Source: Heyndrickxia acidiproducens DSM 23148 | GTDB lineage: Bacteria; Bacillota; Bacilli; Bacillales; Bacillaceae_C | Direction: 5' to 3' | Assembly (NCBI RefSeq): GCF_000374345.1 | Contig: NZ_KB893977.1 | Coordinates: 62,001 to 126,000 of the forward strand | Length of the DNA stretch: 64,000 bases | In this document: piece by piece, positions 18,984-28,271 of the stretch | Layout: the number at the start of each line of letters is the position of its first letter | How positions within the stretch are numbered: the stretch's first letter is position 1 | Position numbers and translations under genes: made by a program | The notes under the pieces: model-generated | Told to the model about the DNA's origin: nothing | Databases searched by the model: none | Seen by the model: only the letters and a program-made list of their open reading frames with translations

Positions 18984-19562
18984 TTATATCTTTTTAAGAT
19001 GGGCTGCTGATTGCTTTTCAATCCATGTTTGCATTTTTGTAAACATAGCCATAAACAATGCCGTTACAAGGATGCCTTTTATCATATTGAAAGGCAATAC
19101 ACCTGCCACAATATATTTTTTAGCATTTCCGACAGAAAAGTTCATGAAATAAAGATATGCCGGCAAAATGACAAAATAATTTAAGATGCTCATAAAAACG
19201 GACATCGATAAAGTACCGCCAATTAAAGCAAACGTCATGCCTTTTTTCGTTTTGATCTTCCGGTATATAAAATAAGTGGGGAGCACGAACAGCATGCCGG
19301 CAAAAAAGTTGGCCAATTGCCCGATTGGTACACCTGCTTCACTGCCAAGCGACAAGTAGTTTAAAATATTTTTAAGCAATTCTGTAAGAACCGCGGCAGC
19401 AGGCCCGTAAAGAAGCGCAGCCACCAGTACCGGAATGTCGCTGAAATCCACCGTTAAAAATGAAGGAAACGGTGGAATTGGAAATTTAATAAACATTAAA
19501 ATGAAAGCCAGACTGCTAAGCAGTGCAATGGAAACAAAAGACTTTAATCTCCATTTTTTCAT
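18984..19562 (-). CDS. ribU: Riboflavin transporter RibU (ECF S component)
   Basis: Substrate-binding membrane subunit for riboflavin uptake, working with the shared EcfAA'T module encoded elsewhere. The 192-residue protein has about six membrane segments. It carries the family motif VDFSDIPVLVAALLYGPAAAVLTELLKN near residues 37-65. It lies immediately downstream of an FMN riboswitch with a terminator, so expression should fall when FMN is plentiful. Because the riboflavin synthesis operon is missing from its usual place at 31.6 kb, uptake through this protein may be important here. Confidence 0.94.
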   Translation of the reverse strand: MKKWRLKSFVSIALLSSLAFILMFIKFPIPPFPSFLTVDFSDIPVLVAALLYGPAAAVLTELLKNILNYLSLGSEAGVPIGQLANFFAGMLFVLPTYFIYRKIKTKKGMTFALIGGTLSMSVFMSILNYFVILPAYLYFMNFSVGNAKKYIVAGVLPFNMIKGILVTALFMAMFTKMQTWIEKQSAAHLKKI

Positions 19563-19630
19563 GGTAAACCCTCTCTCCTTTTGATCGATTCATCATCTAA
19601 AGGAAGAAAGGCGCCAAAGACCGGCCAAAT

Positions 19631-19659
19631 AAAAAACCCTCAAATCAATATTTGAGGGA
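19631..19659 (-). terminator. Riboswitch-controlled terminator before ribU
   Basis: CCCTCAAAT (19637-19645) pairs with ATTTGAGGG (19650-19658). On the minus strand T6 follows. It sits between the FMN aptamer and ribU, the position expected for ligand-induced termination. Confidence 0.88.
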
Positions 19660-19713
19660 GTAGATTTGGCGCAATCAAATAAGCGTTTAACGGTACCCAA
19701 TTAAACACCGGCA

Positions 19714-19848
19714 ACCTTCATCTTCTCCCATCCAGACTTTACTGTCGGTATTGGAATCTCACCAAATTCTGCCCCGAAAGGCTCGCGGACTTAAAAGCAT
19801 TTGCTTTATCACCGCCGGTCGGGAATTTCACCCAGCCCCGAAGATAAA
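19714..19848 (-). promoter_or_regulatory. FMN riboswitch (RFN element)
   Basis: Read on the minus strand, the conserved RFN segments appear in order: ATCTTCGGGGC-x-GGGTGAAATTCCC, then GACCGGCGGT, AGTCCGCGAGC, GGTGAGATTCC, CCGACAGT and the closing AGTCTGGATGGGAGAAGAT. The aptamer binds FMN. With the downstream hairpin at 19631-19659 it should stop transcription of ribU when FMN is abundant. Confidence 0.95.
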
Positions 19849-19874
19849 TCGTATTGAATTTTCATTACAACTTT

Positions 19875-19903
19875 ATTATACATAAATGCAACAAATTTGT
19901 GAA
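19875..19903 (-). promoter_or_regulatory. sigma-A promoter of the ribU riboswitch leader
   Basis: Minus-strand TTCACA (19898-19903), 17-base spacer, TATAAT (19875-19880), about 25 bases before the aptamer begins. Confidence 0.7.
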
Positions 19904-20007
19904 GTCATTTTGCCTGCTTTTCTATTTTCCCGCCCCTCCAGACGTATCCTGGTTGAGCGGCGGACATTTCGGCAAAAGCGTTACTCATGAAACAAGATTT
20001 TTCGCGG

Positions 20008-21798
20008 TCATTCTGCATGGATATCCGCTTTTTTCGGCAAGAAAAAGGAAAATGTCGTTCCCTGTCCCAGTTTGCTTTTGACAAAAATTCTGCCGTTATG
20101 CGCTTCGACAATATTCTTAGCAATCGCAAGCCCGAGACCTGTTCCTGATTTCCCGCGTGTCCTCGCTTTATCCGCCTTATAAAAGCGCTCAAATACAAAC
20201 GGCAGGTCTTCTTTTGGAATGCCGGAACCGTTGTCTTCTACATGGATATAGACGCCGTCTTCCACTTCCTCCTCTGCCACTTTCACATAGCCATTGGGCG
20301 CAGTATGGCGGATTGCATTATCAATTAGATTCGTCAAAACCTGTTCAATCCGGTCCGCATCCATATTAATTACAAGTGCGTGATCCGATGCCGCCGCACA
20401 TGACAGTGTTATGCCTTTTTCTTTTGCGATTCCGTTAAACTTATGGGTCACACGCTCTACAAAATTTTTAAACGGGACAGATTCCATATGGAACGAAAAA
20501 TGGCCCGCTTCCATTCTTGCCAAATCCAGCAGTTCATTGACAAGGCGGCCGATCCTTAACGTTTCATCATAAATAATTTTTGCGAATTCCTTCTTCTCTT
20601 CTTCGCTCGCCGCAATGTCATCAATAATCGCTTCACTGTATCCCTGCAGCATCGCGACCGGTGTCCTTAGTTCGTGTGAAACATTTGCAATAAAATCGTC
20701 ACGCAGTTTATCGAGCCGGCGTTCTTCTGTCATATCACGGATAACCGTTACCACACCTCTGATACGTGACTGGTTGTATAACGGACTGATAATGAGCACA
20801 TAATGCCTTCCGTTGATTTCAATTTCACCGGTTTGCTCTTTTTCCGTATCTACCACTTTTTGCATGAGTGCGGAAAGGCCTTCCGGCAATGGCGCCTCAT
20901 CCTCTTTTTCCTGTTCATGATACCAATGCTGCAGAAACATTTCCGCCGGCGGGTTCATAATTAATATCGTGCCATCCCGGTTGAACGTGAGCACGCCATC
21001 CGCCATACTGCTCATGATACTCCTAAGCTGCTCTTTTTCCTGTCTGAGGGCGTCCATATTAAAGGCCAGCTGCCGCCCCATTGTATTAAATGCGGTTGCG
21101 AGTTCTCCAATCTCATCATGGGTTAAAATCGGTACTTTTTTATCAAATCTGCCTTTGGCAACTTCAAAAGCCGCTTCCCTCATTTTGTGAAGTGGGCCGC
21201 CGATCCTGGTTGATAAGAAAAAGGCAAATCCGGTCGTTAAAATGATAGCGATGCCGGCTGCCAGCAGAATGAGTTTTGTTGTTTGCTCAGATGTCTCTTT
21301 TAAGACTTCCAGCGACTGGTAGACAAAAACGGCGCCGGGCTTTCCGTTATCGGTATGTAGCGGAACGGCTGTAACAATCACATGATTGTATTTGTTCCGG
21401 GGTGAACCATTGGGCGGGACCAATTCCTTTGTTACTTTTTTATTTTGCGTAAAAACTTTCGATAATTGCTTGTCCTTTAGAATAGACTGATAGGATATGC
21501 CTTTGTAGCTTTTTGATCCGGCCGGATAAGTGTACGCTTTATCGGGATAGAAGATCATTACCTTTTCATGCTTATCCAGTACGCCAAGGGCAATTTCTTT
21601 CCCCATGGCATCACCCGGGTGTTCTTCCATAATATTGGAGATCTTTTGTGCTGTATTTGACAAATCCTGTTCAATTTGATTGATATGGTAGTCTTCGAAA
21701 AACTTCAGCAGTAAAATCGTCAGAATCAGTAAAACAAAAGCCACCATAAACAGTATGGTCATCCAAAGTTTTCCGACGACCGTCCTCCAGATCCTCAT
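20008..21798 (-). CDS. resE: Sensor histidine kinase ResE
   Basis: Membrane kinase partner of ResD, controlling genes for anaerobic and aerobic respiration. It has 596 residues: two membrane segments (about 10-30 and 175-195) flanking an extracytoplasmic domain, then HAMP (about 197-250), PAS (about 260-370), the H box NVSHELRTP with the phosphorylated histidine near 378, and the ATPase boxes (NLIDNAIRH, VEDNGSGI, GTGLGLAIA). Its ATG overlaps the resD TGA in an ATGA junction, so the two are translationally coupled. Confidence 0.95.
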   Translation of the reverse strand: MRIWRTVVGKLWMTILFMVAFVLLILTILLLKFFEDYHINQIEQDLSNTAQKISNIMEEHPGDAMGKEIALGVLDKHEKVMIFYPDKAYTYPAGSKSYKGISYQSILKDKQLSKVFTQNKKVTKELVPPNGSPRNKYNHVIVTAVPLHTDNGKPGAVFVYQSLEVLKETSEQTTKLILLAAGIAIILTTGFAFFLSTRIGGPLHKMREAAFEVAKGRFDKKVPILTHDEIGELATAFNTMGRQLAFNMDALRQEKEQLRSIMSSMADGVLTFNRDGTILIMNPPAEMFLQHWYHEQEKEDEAPLPEGLSALMQKVVDTEKEQTGEIEINGRHYVLIISPLYNQSRIRGVVTVIRDMTEERRLDKLRDDFIANVSHELRTPVAMLQGYSEAIIDDIAASEEEKKEFAKIIYDETLRIGRLVNELLDLARMEAGHFSFHMESVPFKNFVERVTHKFNGIAKEKGITLSCAAASDHALVINMDADRIEQVLTNLIDNAIRHTAPNGYVKVAEEEVEDGVYIHVEDNGSGIPKEDLPFVFERFYKADKARTRGKSGTGLGLAIAKNIVEAHNGRIFVKSKLGQGTTFSFFLPKKADIHAE

Positions 21799-22511
21799 TC
21801 GGCCGTTACCTCGAATTTATAGCCCACTCCCCAAACGGTCACAATCATTTTTGCTGCGTTTTCGGATACTTTGTTCAGTTTTTCGCGGAGCCGCTTAACA
21901 TGGGTATCAACAGTGCGCAAATCACCGAAAAATTCATAATGCCAGACTTCCTTCAGCAATTGTTCACGGTCAAACACTTTATCCGGCGATTTGGCCAGAA
22001 AATATAATAATTCATACTCTTTCGGGGTTAAGTTGACTTCATTCCCGTCTGCGGTGACGCGATGCGCATCATTGTCAATTGTAATATGCGGGAATACAAC
22101 CAAATCCTTTGCCTTTGTATCGGTGCTTAAAAAGCTGGTTTGCAAAGACCGCCTCAGCAGCGCTTTGACCCGCAGCACTACTTCCCGCGGGCTGAAAGGC
22201 TTGACAATATAATCGTCTGCGCCTACTTCAAACCCTTCCACCCTGTTTGCTTCTTCACCTTTTGCTGTCAGCATAATCACCGGAGTGGCTTTTTTCTCAT
22301 GCAGCTCCTGGCAGACCTCAATACCGTCCTTACCGGGCATCATAATGTCGAGCAGAATGCAGCTGTAATCATTTTCCAGTGCCTTCTGTAATGCCGTGTC
22401 ACCATCTTCTGCCTCATCAATGAGATAATTTTCTCTCTCTAAATACATTTTAAGCAGCCGCCGGATTCTTTCTTCATCGTCAACGACTAAAATTTTTACA
22501 TCTTGATCCAT
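21795..22511 (-). CDS. resD: Response regulator ResD
   Basis: OmpR/PhoB-type DNA-binding regulator activated by ResE. The receiver domain has VVDDEERIRRLL and the phosphorylated aspartate in LLDIMMPG near residue 57. The conserved TAKG and KPFSPRE follow. The C-terminal winged helix carries LTPKEYELL and VDTHVKRLREKL. AGGAGG precedes the ATG at 22511 (238 residues, B. subtilis 240), so the longer frame is rejected. It targets respiratory genes including resABC. The 144-base gap after resC could hold its own promoter. Confidence 0.95.
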   Translation of the reverse strand: MDQDVKILVVDDEERIRRLLKMYLERENYLIDEAEDGDTALQKALENDYSCILLDIMMPGKDGIEVCQELHEKKATPVIMLTAKGEEANRVEGFEVGADDYIVKPFSPREVVLRVKALLRRSLQTSFLSTDTKAKDLVVFPHITIDNDAHRVTADGNEVNLTPKEYELLYFLAKSPDKVFDREQLLKEVWHYEFFGDLRTVDTHVKRLREKLNKVSENAAKMIVTVWGVGYKFEVTAE

Positions 22512-22655
22512 GGATATTCCTCCTAAAACATTGCCCGCCGGTTTTGCGGCCTTTTCCTTTCTGTTCCCGGCCGGCATATTTTTTGACAAATGCCTGCCAT
22601 ATGTTTAAATGCGGAGGCAACCTGCACCAAATGTGAAGGCTGCCCGCAATTGAAA

Positions 22656-23861
22656 TTACGCATACGAATGCAATCCCGCAATCACCAGGTTAACGGCAAT
22701 CAAATTAAATAAAATAATCGCAAAGCCAACTACTGCCAGCCACGCGGATTTTTCGCCGTGCCAGCCCTTTGACAGCCGCAGATGAAGAAATGCTGCATAA
22801 AACAGCCAGGTAATTAATGCCCACACTTCTTTCGGATCCCAGCCCCAGAACCTGCTCCAGGCCACCTGTGCCCATATCATCGCAAAAATCAATGCCCCCA
22901 GCGTAAAGACCGGAAAACCGATCAGGACAGAACGGTAACTGATTTCATCGATTAAATCCGCGTCCATATTTTTCGTGAGCGGCTTGAGCAGTGCACCGAT
23001 CCGTTTTCTGGCAATCAGGCGGATCAGAACATACAGGATAAGGCCGGATAAAACAGACCAGATGACCGTATTGAGCTTCACCGCATTTATATAGGCCGGA
23101 ACATAAAACAACGGTTCCATCCTTCCAGCGGTTGCAAGCTCGCCTTCATGCGGGCCGGCAAGGGCGGGCAAATGGTAAACGAGGGCGCTGGCACCTGTAT
23201 TCGCCGTCCCGCTTTTATCCACCCAGTTAAAGGCTGCCTCGTATTTTAAAGCGCTGAAAAGAGAAGATACGACGATAAAACCCAACATACAGATTAAACA
23301 AAGCATAACAAATTCGAGCCAAAAAGTCTGTTTACTTGATCGCTGCTGATCCACCATTTTAACGAGATAAATCAGGCCCGCCGCAAAGCTGACCGCCAAA
23401 ATCGCTTCCCCCGCTGCCGCTGTCGTGACGTGAATCTGCAGCCAATAACTTCTTAAAGACGGGACAAGCGGATTGATCTCAGTCGGGAACATGCTGGCAA
23501 AGGCAATGATCAGTAAGGCTACCGGCAAGGCAAACAGGCCGAGTACTGCCGTCCGGTAGATAAAATACAAAACCATAAACGCTCCAACAAGCATCATACC
23601 AAAAAAAGTAGTGAATTCAAACAAATTACTCACCGGGGCGTGCCCGGAAGCCACCCACCTTGTAACAAAGTAGCCCAATTGGCAAATAAATCCTGCCATC
23701 GTTATCGTGATGGCGAGATTCCCCCAGCGCCGGCTGCCTCCTGCTGCGCCGCCCGTTTTTCCCGGAGAACGGATGGCGCCGCCAAACAACAGCGTCCCGG
23801 CGAGATAAAGCATAAAAGCGGCAAATAACAATTGGCTGCTTACAGTAACCAGATTCTCCAT
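22656..23861 (-). CDS. resC: Cytochrome c biogenesis protein ResC (CcsB/CcsA type)
   Basis: Multi-pass membrane protein of the System II heme-delivery complex with ResB. The tryptophan-rich heme-handling motif is [14 protein letters not shown] near residue 330. Candidate histidine ligands flank it (for example in LQIHVTTA and HGEKSAW). It has 401 residues and a strong ribosome-binding site (AAGGAGGGGG). It lies 97 bases after resB, wider than in B. subtilis; that gap shows no gene. Confidence 0.93.
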   Translation of the reverse strand: MENLVTVSSQLLFAAFMLYLAGTLLFGGAIRSPGKTGGAAGGSRRWGNLAITITMAGFICQLGYFVTRWVASGHAPVSNLFEFTTFFGMMLVGAFMVLYFIYRTAVLGLFALPVALLIIAFASMFPTEINPLVPSLRSYWLQIHVTTAAAGEAILAVSFAAGLIYLVKMVDQQRSSKQTFWLEFVMLCLICMLGFIVVSSLFSALKYEAAFNWVDKSGTANTGASALVYHLPALAGPHEGELATAGRMEPLFYVPAYINAVKLNTVIWSVLSGLILYVLIRLIARKRIGALLKPLTKNMDADLIDEISYRSVLIGFPVFTLGALIFAMIWAQVAWSRFWGWDPKEVWALITWLFYAAFLHLRLSKGWHGEKSAWLAVVGFAIILFNLIAVNLVIAGLHSYA

Positions 23862-23958
23862 TTTTCCCCCTCCTTAATCCTATTAGACTGGCAGTTTCCA
23901 TTCCGATGACATGACCGCTGCGACAGGGCCGCGATTTTCGGCCGGCAGGAATCAGTAG

Positions 23959-25587
23959 TCAGCCTCCGCGATTCTTTTTCTCCTGCTGGTCGGCGAGAGC
24001 CGGCATACCCGTACCGTCCAGTACCAGCTGCATTTCCTTTTTCAGGCCGTACCAGTTTTTATTGGTGTGGGCAGCCGCCAGAATGCCCGACTCGGAACGT
24101 TTCAGCCAAAAACGGCGGTGGTTCCAGTACGCTCCCTGAATGACGCCGATCATAAAAATAGCGCCGCCAATGGCAAGGATCCAGAGTGTCATGTCTTTGC
24201 GGACGGCAAGTGCTGAAACATTCCGCGTTTTAAGACCGGCAAAAGCCAGTTTATACTCGTTCTTTCCAAGCGGTTCCACCGTCTGTTTAATTGCGACAAA
24301 GCTTTTTTCGCCCTTTGGATGCTGCGGAGAAATTAAGCTGAACAGGAAGGCGGGATTATTTGGAATATAAGAGTCTGTCTGTGGTTCCCCACTTTTCGCA
24401 AAGCCTGTAAAAGAAGGGTAATAGCCTAATAGTTTCACCATATAACCGTGGCCGAGATGATATACGCTTTTTGGGTTGATTAAGTCTATTTTTACAGTCC
24501 CGTATACCTTTCCGGTTCTTTTGTGCTCAAATAAGAACGACATTTCCTGGAATTCGTCTAATTTATAGTCCATTTGATAGACGGCGTAATGGCCGAATTT
24601 CAGGGGGTTATTGACTTGGATGGAGTAGGATTGTATTTTTTTAAGCGGCCTTTCTTCCCCCAAGACGCGTTTTGGATTCTGTTTATACAGCACGACATCG
24701 GTCTGGAAATTTTTTGCGACTTTGCCGGCTGTGTTTAAGGCCTCCTTAAAATTTTGATTGTCCTTTTTGCCGTAAACCTGAAGCGTAAATTTTTTATTTT
24801 TGATCGCATACTGTTCGTTCGTGCCGGGAAGGACTTTTGTTTCACCTTCGCGTACCCAGACCAGTTCATCCACATACATGCCGGGGATAAACCGCAGCAT
24901 GCAGCCAAGCAGAAAAATGATTAACCCGATATGGTTGACATACGGGCCCCAGCGGGAAAAACGGTTCTTTTCCGCAAATAAATTCCCGTTTTCTTCGCGG
25001 ATTTTGTAATGCCTGGACGCAAGCTTCTCCTTGAGATGAAGATAGGTTTCTTTCGTCATCGCGGTATCCGTTTTCAGGTACAGGCGCTGCCGTTTCAAAA
25101 AGCCTTCATGGCGCGAAGCTTTTTGGTTGGACAAAGCCCGCCGCAGCGGTATAAAGCGGTCCAGGCTGCAGATCACAAGGGAAACGCCGATCAGCGCGAT
25201 CAGCAGCAAATACCACCATGAGCCGTATAAGTCTTCAAATCCGAGTTTGTACCACAGCCAGCCAAACCAGCCGTACTGCTCCTGGTAATAGGCGGCAGGG
25301 TCAACGTTGGATGGGATATAATCCTGCTGCGGCAGAATCGTCCCCAGTGATGAGGCAGCCAAAGTCAGGATGATCAGCCATACACCGGTCTTTACGGAAG
25401 AGAAAAAGTTCCAGGTCTTATCTACCACCGTTTTTTTGTACGTCTGTGACCGGCGTGCGCTCCCCTCATACCGCATATCATGCAGCTTTTCATTCATCGC
25501 TTTTTCCGTCAGCGCTTTGCCGCATGCTTCACACAGCACAGTGCCCGGCGGATTGACATGGCCGCATTCGCATTTGATCTCTTTCAT
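23959..25587 (-). CDS. resB: Cytochrome c biogenesis protein ResB
   Basis: Membrane partner of ResC in System II cytochrome c maturation. The protein opens with a CxC-x10-CxxC zinc-ribbon-like segment (residues 5-22). Four hydrophobic segments follow (near residues 70, 125, 215 and 485), with a large extracytoplasmic domain before the last. RFSRWGPYVNHIGLIIFLLG contains the conserved histidine of the family. It lies 15 bases downstream of resA. Expression is expected to be under ResD. Confidence 0.93.
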   Translation of the reverse strand: MKEIKCECGHVNPPGTVLCEACGKALTEKAMNEKLHDMRYEGSARRSQTYKKTVVDKTWNFFSSVKTGVWLIILTLAASSLGTILPQQDYIPSNVDPAAYYQEQYGWFGWLWYKLGFEDLYGSWWYLLLIALIGVSLVICSLDRFIPLRRALSNQKASRHEGFLKRQRLYLKTDTAMTKETYLHLKEKLASRHYKIREENGNLFAEKNRFSRWGPYVNHIGLIIFLLGCMLRFIPGMYVDELVWVREGETKVLPGTNEQYAIKNKKFTLQVYGKKDNQNFKEALNTAGKVAKNFQTDVVLYKQNPKRVLGEERPLKKIQSYSIQVNNPLKFGHYAVYQMDYKLDEFQEMSFLFEHKRTGKVYGTVKIDLINPKSVYHLGHGYMVKLLGYYPSFTGFAKSGEPQTDSYIPNNPAFLFSLISPQHPKGEKSFVAIKQTVEPLGKNEYKLAFAGLKTRNVSALAVRKDMTLWILAIGGAIFMIGVIQGAYWNHRRFWLKRSESGILAAAHTNKNWYGLKKEMQLVLDGTGMPALADQQEKKNRGG

Positions 25588-25602
25588 AAAATTTCTCCTC
25601 GG

Positions 25603-26142
25603 TTATGGTTTGATAAGTTCCATCATACCCTGAATGTCTGTTTTCGACAGCTGCTGGTTCCCGATGACGATTTTTTTTACAATCCCGTCCGGTCCGATTA
25701 AAACCGTCGTGGGAAGCGGATCGATATTGTAAGCCGTTTGGACATCACCGGTTTTATCGATCAGAACCGGAAAATTCAAACCGTACTGCTTCACGAAAGC
25801 ATCGACAAGAAATTTGGTATCCTTGACATGGACGGCGAGAATTTTCACGCCCTTTTTATCGTAGGTTTTGTATAGCTCATTCATATATGGCATTTCTTTT
25901 TTGCAGGGTTCGCACCATGTTCCCCAGAAATTCAATAAAACGCCCCGGCCTTTATAATCTGACAGCTGATGCTTTTTGCCTTTCATATCTTTCAGCACAA
26001 AATCAGGGGCCTGATCTCCAACCTGCAGCTTTCCGCGTGACTCCTTCGTCAGGTTTGCATACAGTGTATACGCAACTGCTGCCAGTAAAAGCGCAAGAAT
26101 AATCGTCCGGATCCACAGGCGTTTTTGTTTCGTTTGTGACAT
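25603..26142 (-). CDS. resA: Thiol-disulfide oxidoreductase ResA
   Basis: Membrane-anchored thioredoxin-like protein that reduces apocytochrome c cysteines before heme attachment. An N-terminal anchor (about 10-30) precedes a TlpA/AhpC-TSA domain with the active site WCEPC near residue 75. The ResA acidic residue follows in NELYKTYDKKGV. It has 179 residues, as in B. subtilis, and heads resA-resB-resC. Confidence 0.95.
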   Translation of the reverse strand: MSQTKQKRLWIRTIILALLLAAVAYTLYANLTKESRGKLQVGDQAPDFVLKDMKGKKHQLSDYKGRGVLLNFWGTWCEPCKKEMPYMNELYKTYDKKGVKILAVHVKDTKFLVDAFVKQYGLNFPVLIDKTGDVQTAYNIDPLPTTVLIGPDGIVKKIVIGNQQLSKTDIQGMMELIKP

Positions 26143-26282
26143 TTCTTATCCCCCTGTCTTCAAACTGTCACATAACTATCATACATTATAACATTTTCTC
26201 CCGTTTTTTCACTGATTTTTGAAAGTTTTGTAAATAGATATTGAAAAATGAAGGCGCCGTTTGCCGGACACCTCCCGCCTTA

Positions 26283-27023
26283 CTACTGCCGCAGTCCTTT
26301 TTCACCGTTTTGCGCAAGCGCCCGCAATTGTTTGACTTCGTGCGGCGTTAATTCTCTTTTTTCACCTGCGTTCATTCCCTTCAGTTTCAATGTGCCGAAC
26401 GATTCCCGCCTTAACTTCTGCACCTTGTACCCGATTGCCTCAAACATTCGCCGGACTTGGCGGTTTCTGCCTTCATGGATGGTGAGCTCGACAATCGATT
26501 TTTGCTTTCGTTTATCGAGGGAGAGCATTTTTGCGCTTGCCGGCGCTGTCATTCCGTCTTCCAGTTTGATCCCCTGTTCAAGCTTTCTTAATTCCTGTTT
26601 TGATGGGATGCCCGCAATTTTTGCCACATATGTTTTTTTAATTTCAAAACTTGGGTGCATCAGCAGATTGGCAAATTCGCCGTCATTTGTCACCAATAGA
26701 AGGCCGGATGTATCATAGTCAAGGCGCCCGACAGGATACACCCTTTCTGCGATTTCCTGAAAATAATCAGTGACCACTTTTCTGCCTTTATCATCGTCAA
26801 CAGCTGAAATCACCCCTCTTGGCTTATAAAATAAGTAATATACTTTTTCTTCCCGTTCGATTGGAATGCCTTCCACTTCGATCTTATCGGACGGTGAAAC
26901 TTTTGTGCCAAGCTCCGTTACCAGTTCTCCGTTCACTTTCACTTTTGCTTCTATAATTAATTGTTCTGCTTTTCTCCGGGAAGTAATGCCTGCCTGGGCG
27001 ATTACTTTTTGTAAACGTTCCAT
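26283..27023 (-). CDS. rluB: Ribosomal large subunit pseudouridine synthase B
   Basis: Modifies a uridine in 23S rRNA. An N-terminal S4 RNA-binding domain (about 1-60, MERLQKVIAQAGITSRRKAE) precedes the catalytic domain, whose motif PVGRLDYDTSGLLLVTNDGE holds the active aspartate near residue 103. HEGRNRQVRRM is also typical. GAGGTG precedes the ATG. It lies upstream of resA; a possible weak hairpin with T5 lies at about 26247-26282. Confidence 0.94.
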   Translation of the reverse strand: MERLQKVIAQAGITSRRKAEQLIIEAKVKVNGELVTELGTKVSPSDKIEVEGIPIEREEKVYYLFYKPRGVISAVDDDKGRKVVTDYFQEIAERVYPVGRLDYDTSGLLLVTNDGEFANLLMHPSFEIKKTYVAKIAGIPSKQELRKLEQGIKLEDGMTAPASAKMLSLDKRKQKSIVELTIHEGRNRQVRRMFEAIGYKVQKLRRESFGTLKLKGMNAGEKRELTPHEVKQLRALAQNGEKGLRQ

Positions 27024-27145
27024 CTGTTACACCTCAATATTCGTTTTTACAAAGCCTTCCTTTTAGCATTATTACATACCCGAAAGAAAAAGCAAAGAAA
27101 GTCTCATAAGTGCCTTATCAGGCCGGCGCCATTTTTCATATCGTT

Positions 27146-27673
27146 TCAAAATAATAAAAGCACCACCGCCATTGCAATCACCATCCCGACTAAATCAGCC
27201 AGCAGGCCGACTTTTAAAGCATCCCCCATTTTTCTAATGCCGACCGCCCCAAAATAAACGGTGATCACATACAGCGTTGTATCGGTGCTGCCCTGGATGA
27301 CGGAAGCCATTCTGCCGATTAATGAATCAGGGTGATGCGCTTCAAGCAGGCTGCTCAACATACCAAGCGCGGCATTGCCGGATATGGGGCGGATGAAGGC
27401 AAGCGGCACGACTTCCGGGGGGATCCCGAACACGCTTAAGACCGGCTTTAAAAAACCGACAAAAAACTCCAATGCGCCGGATGCCCTGAAAATCGTGATA
27501 GCCACCAGCATCCCGACTAAAAACGGAATGATGGAAAAAGCAATTTTAATTCCTTCTTTCCCGCCCTCCACAAAAACTTCGTAGGAAGGAATTCTTTTCC
27601 ACGTGCTGTATACTAAAATAAACCCGATCATAGCCGGAATCATCCAGATGGAAATCAGCGAAATCCACTGCAT
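27146..27673 (-). CDS. spmB: Spore maturation protein SpmB
   Basis: Nucleoside-recognition (Gate) domain membrane protein. With SpmA it is needed for normal spore core dehydration and heat resistance. It has 175 residues with several membrane segments, and the conserved stretches PSYEVFVEGGKEG and ASVIQGSTDTTLYV. AGGAGGTGA precedes the ATG at 27673. It is the last gene of dacB-spmA-spmB, which is mother-cell expressed in B. subtilis. Confidence 0.94.
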   Translation of the reverse strand: MQWISLISIWMIPAMIGFILVYSTWKRIPSYEVFVEGGKEGIKIAFSIIPFLVGMLVAITIFRASGALEFFVGFLKPVLSVFGIPPEVVPLAFIRPISGNAALGMLSSLLEAHHPDSLIGRMASVIQGSTDTTLYVITVYFGAVGIRKMGDALKVGLLADLVGMVIAMAVVLLLF

Positions 27674-27680
27674 ATCCGCT

Positions 27681-28271
27681 TCACCTCCTGCGTTTTGCCC
27701 TGCGGTAGTAAAAATATCTGTCAATCACGATCGCTGCGATGGTTGTGGCGAATGTGGCAATTAAAGTCGGCGCGACAATTTCCGTAGGGGACGCGGAATT
27801 GTAATTCATGCGGATGGCGATCACCGTTGTCGGGATCAGCGTCAGCCCTGAAGTATTTAAGGCAAGGAATGTAATCATTGAGCGGCTGGCCTCGCGTTTC
27901 CGCCCGTTCAATTCGTAGAGCTGCTCCATTGCTTTGATGCCGAGCGGGGTTGCCGCATTCCCGAGCCCGAACATATTGGCAATCATATTTGACAAAATAT
28001 AACCGATGGCCGGATGATTTTCCGGAACCTCGGGAAACAGTTTGGTAATAAGCGGGCGGAATAAATGCGAAAGCTTTTCAAGCAGCCCGGATGCTTCCGC
28101 GATTTTCATCATCCCCAGCCAGAATACAAGGACGCTGATGAGACCGATGCTGATGGTTACTGCTTCATTAGCGGCATGGAAAATCGCTTCATTTACCTCC
28201 TTCATTCTGCCGTTTACCGCCGCAAACACCAGCCCGATGATTGCCATACCGACCCAAATGTAGTTAACCAT
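27681..28271 (-). CDS. spmA: Spore maturation protein SpmA
   Basis: Membrane protein acting with SpmB in spore dehydration. It has 196 residues and the conserved NMFGLGNAATPLGIKAM and FLALNTSGLTLIPTTVIAIR. The start overlaps the dacB end by eight bases and spmB begins eight bases after its stop, so the three genes form one translational unit. Confidence 0.95.
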   Translation of the reverse strand: MVNYIWVGMAIIGLVFAAVNGRMKEVNEAIFHAANEAVTISIGLISVLVFWLGMMKIAEASGLLEKLSHLFRPLITKLFPEVPENHPAIGYILSNMIANMFGLGNAATPLGIKAMEQLYELNGRKREASRSMITFLALNTSGLTLIPTTVIAIRMNYNSASPTEIVAPTLIATFATTIAAIVIDRYFYYRRAKRRR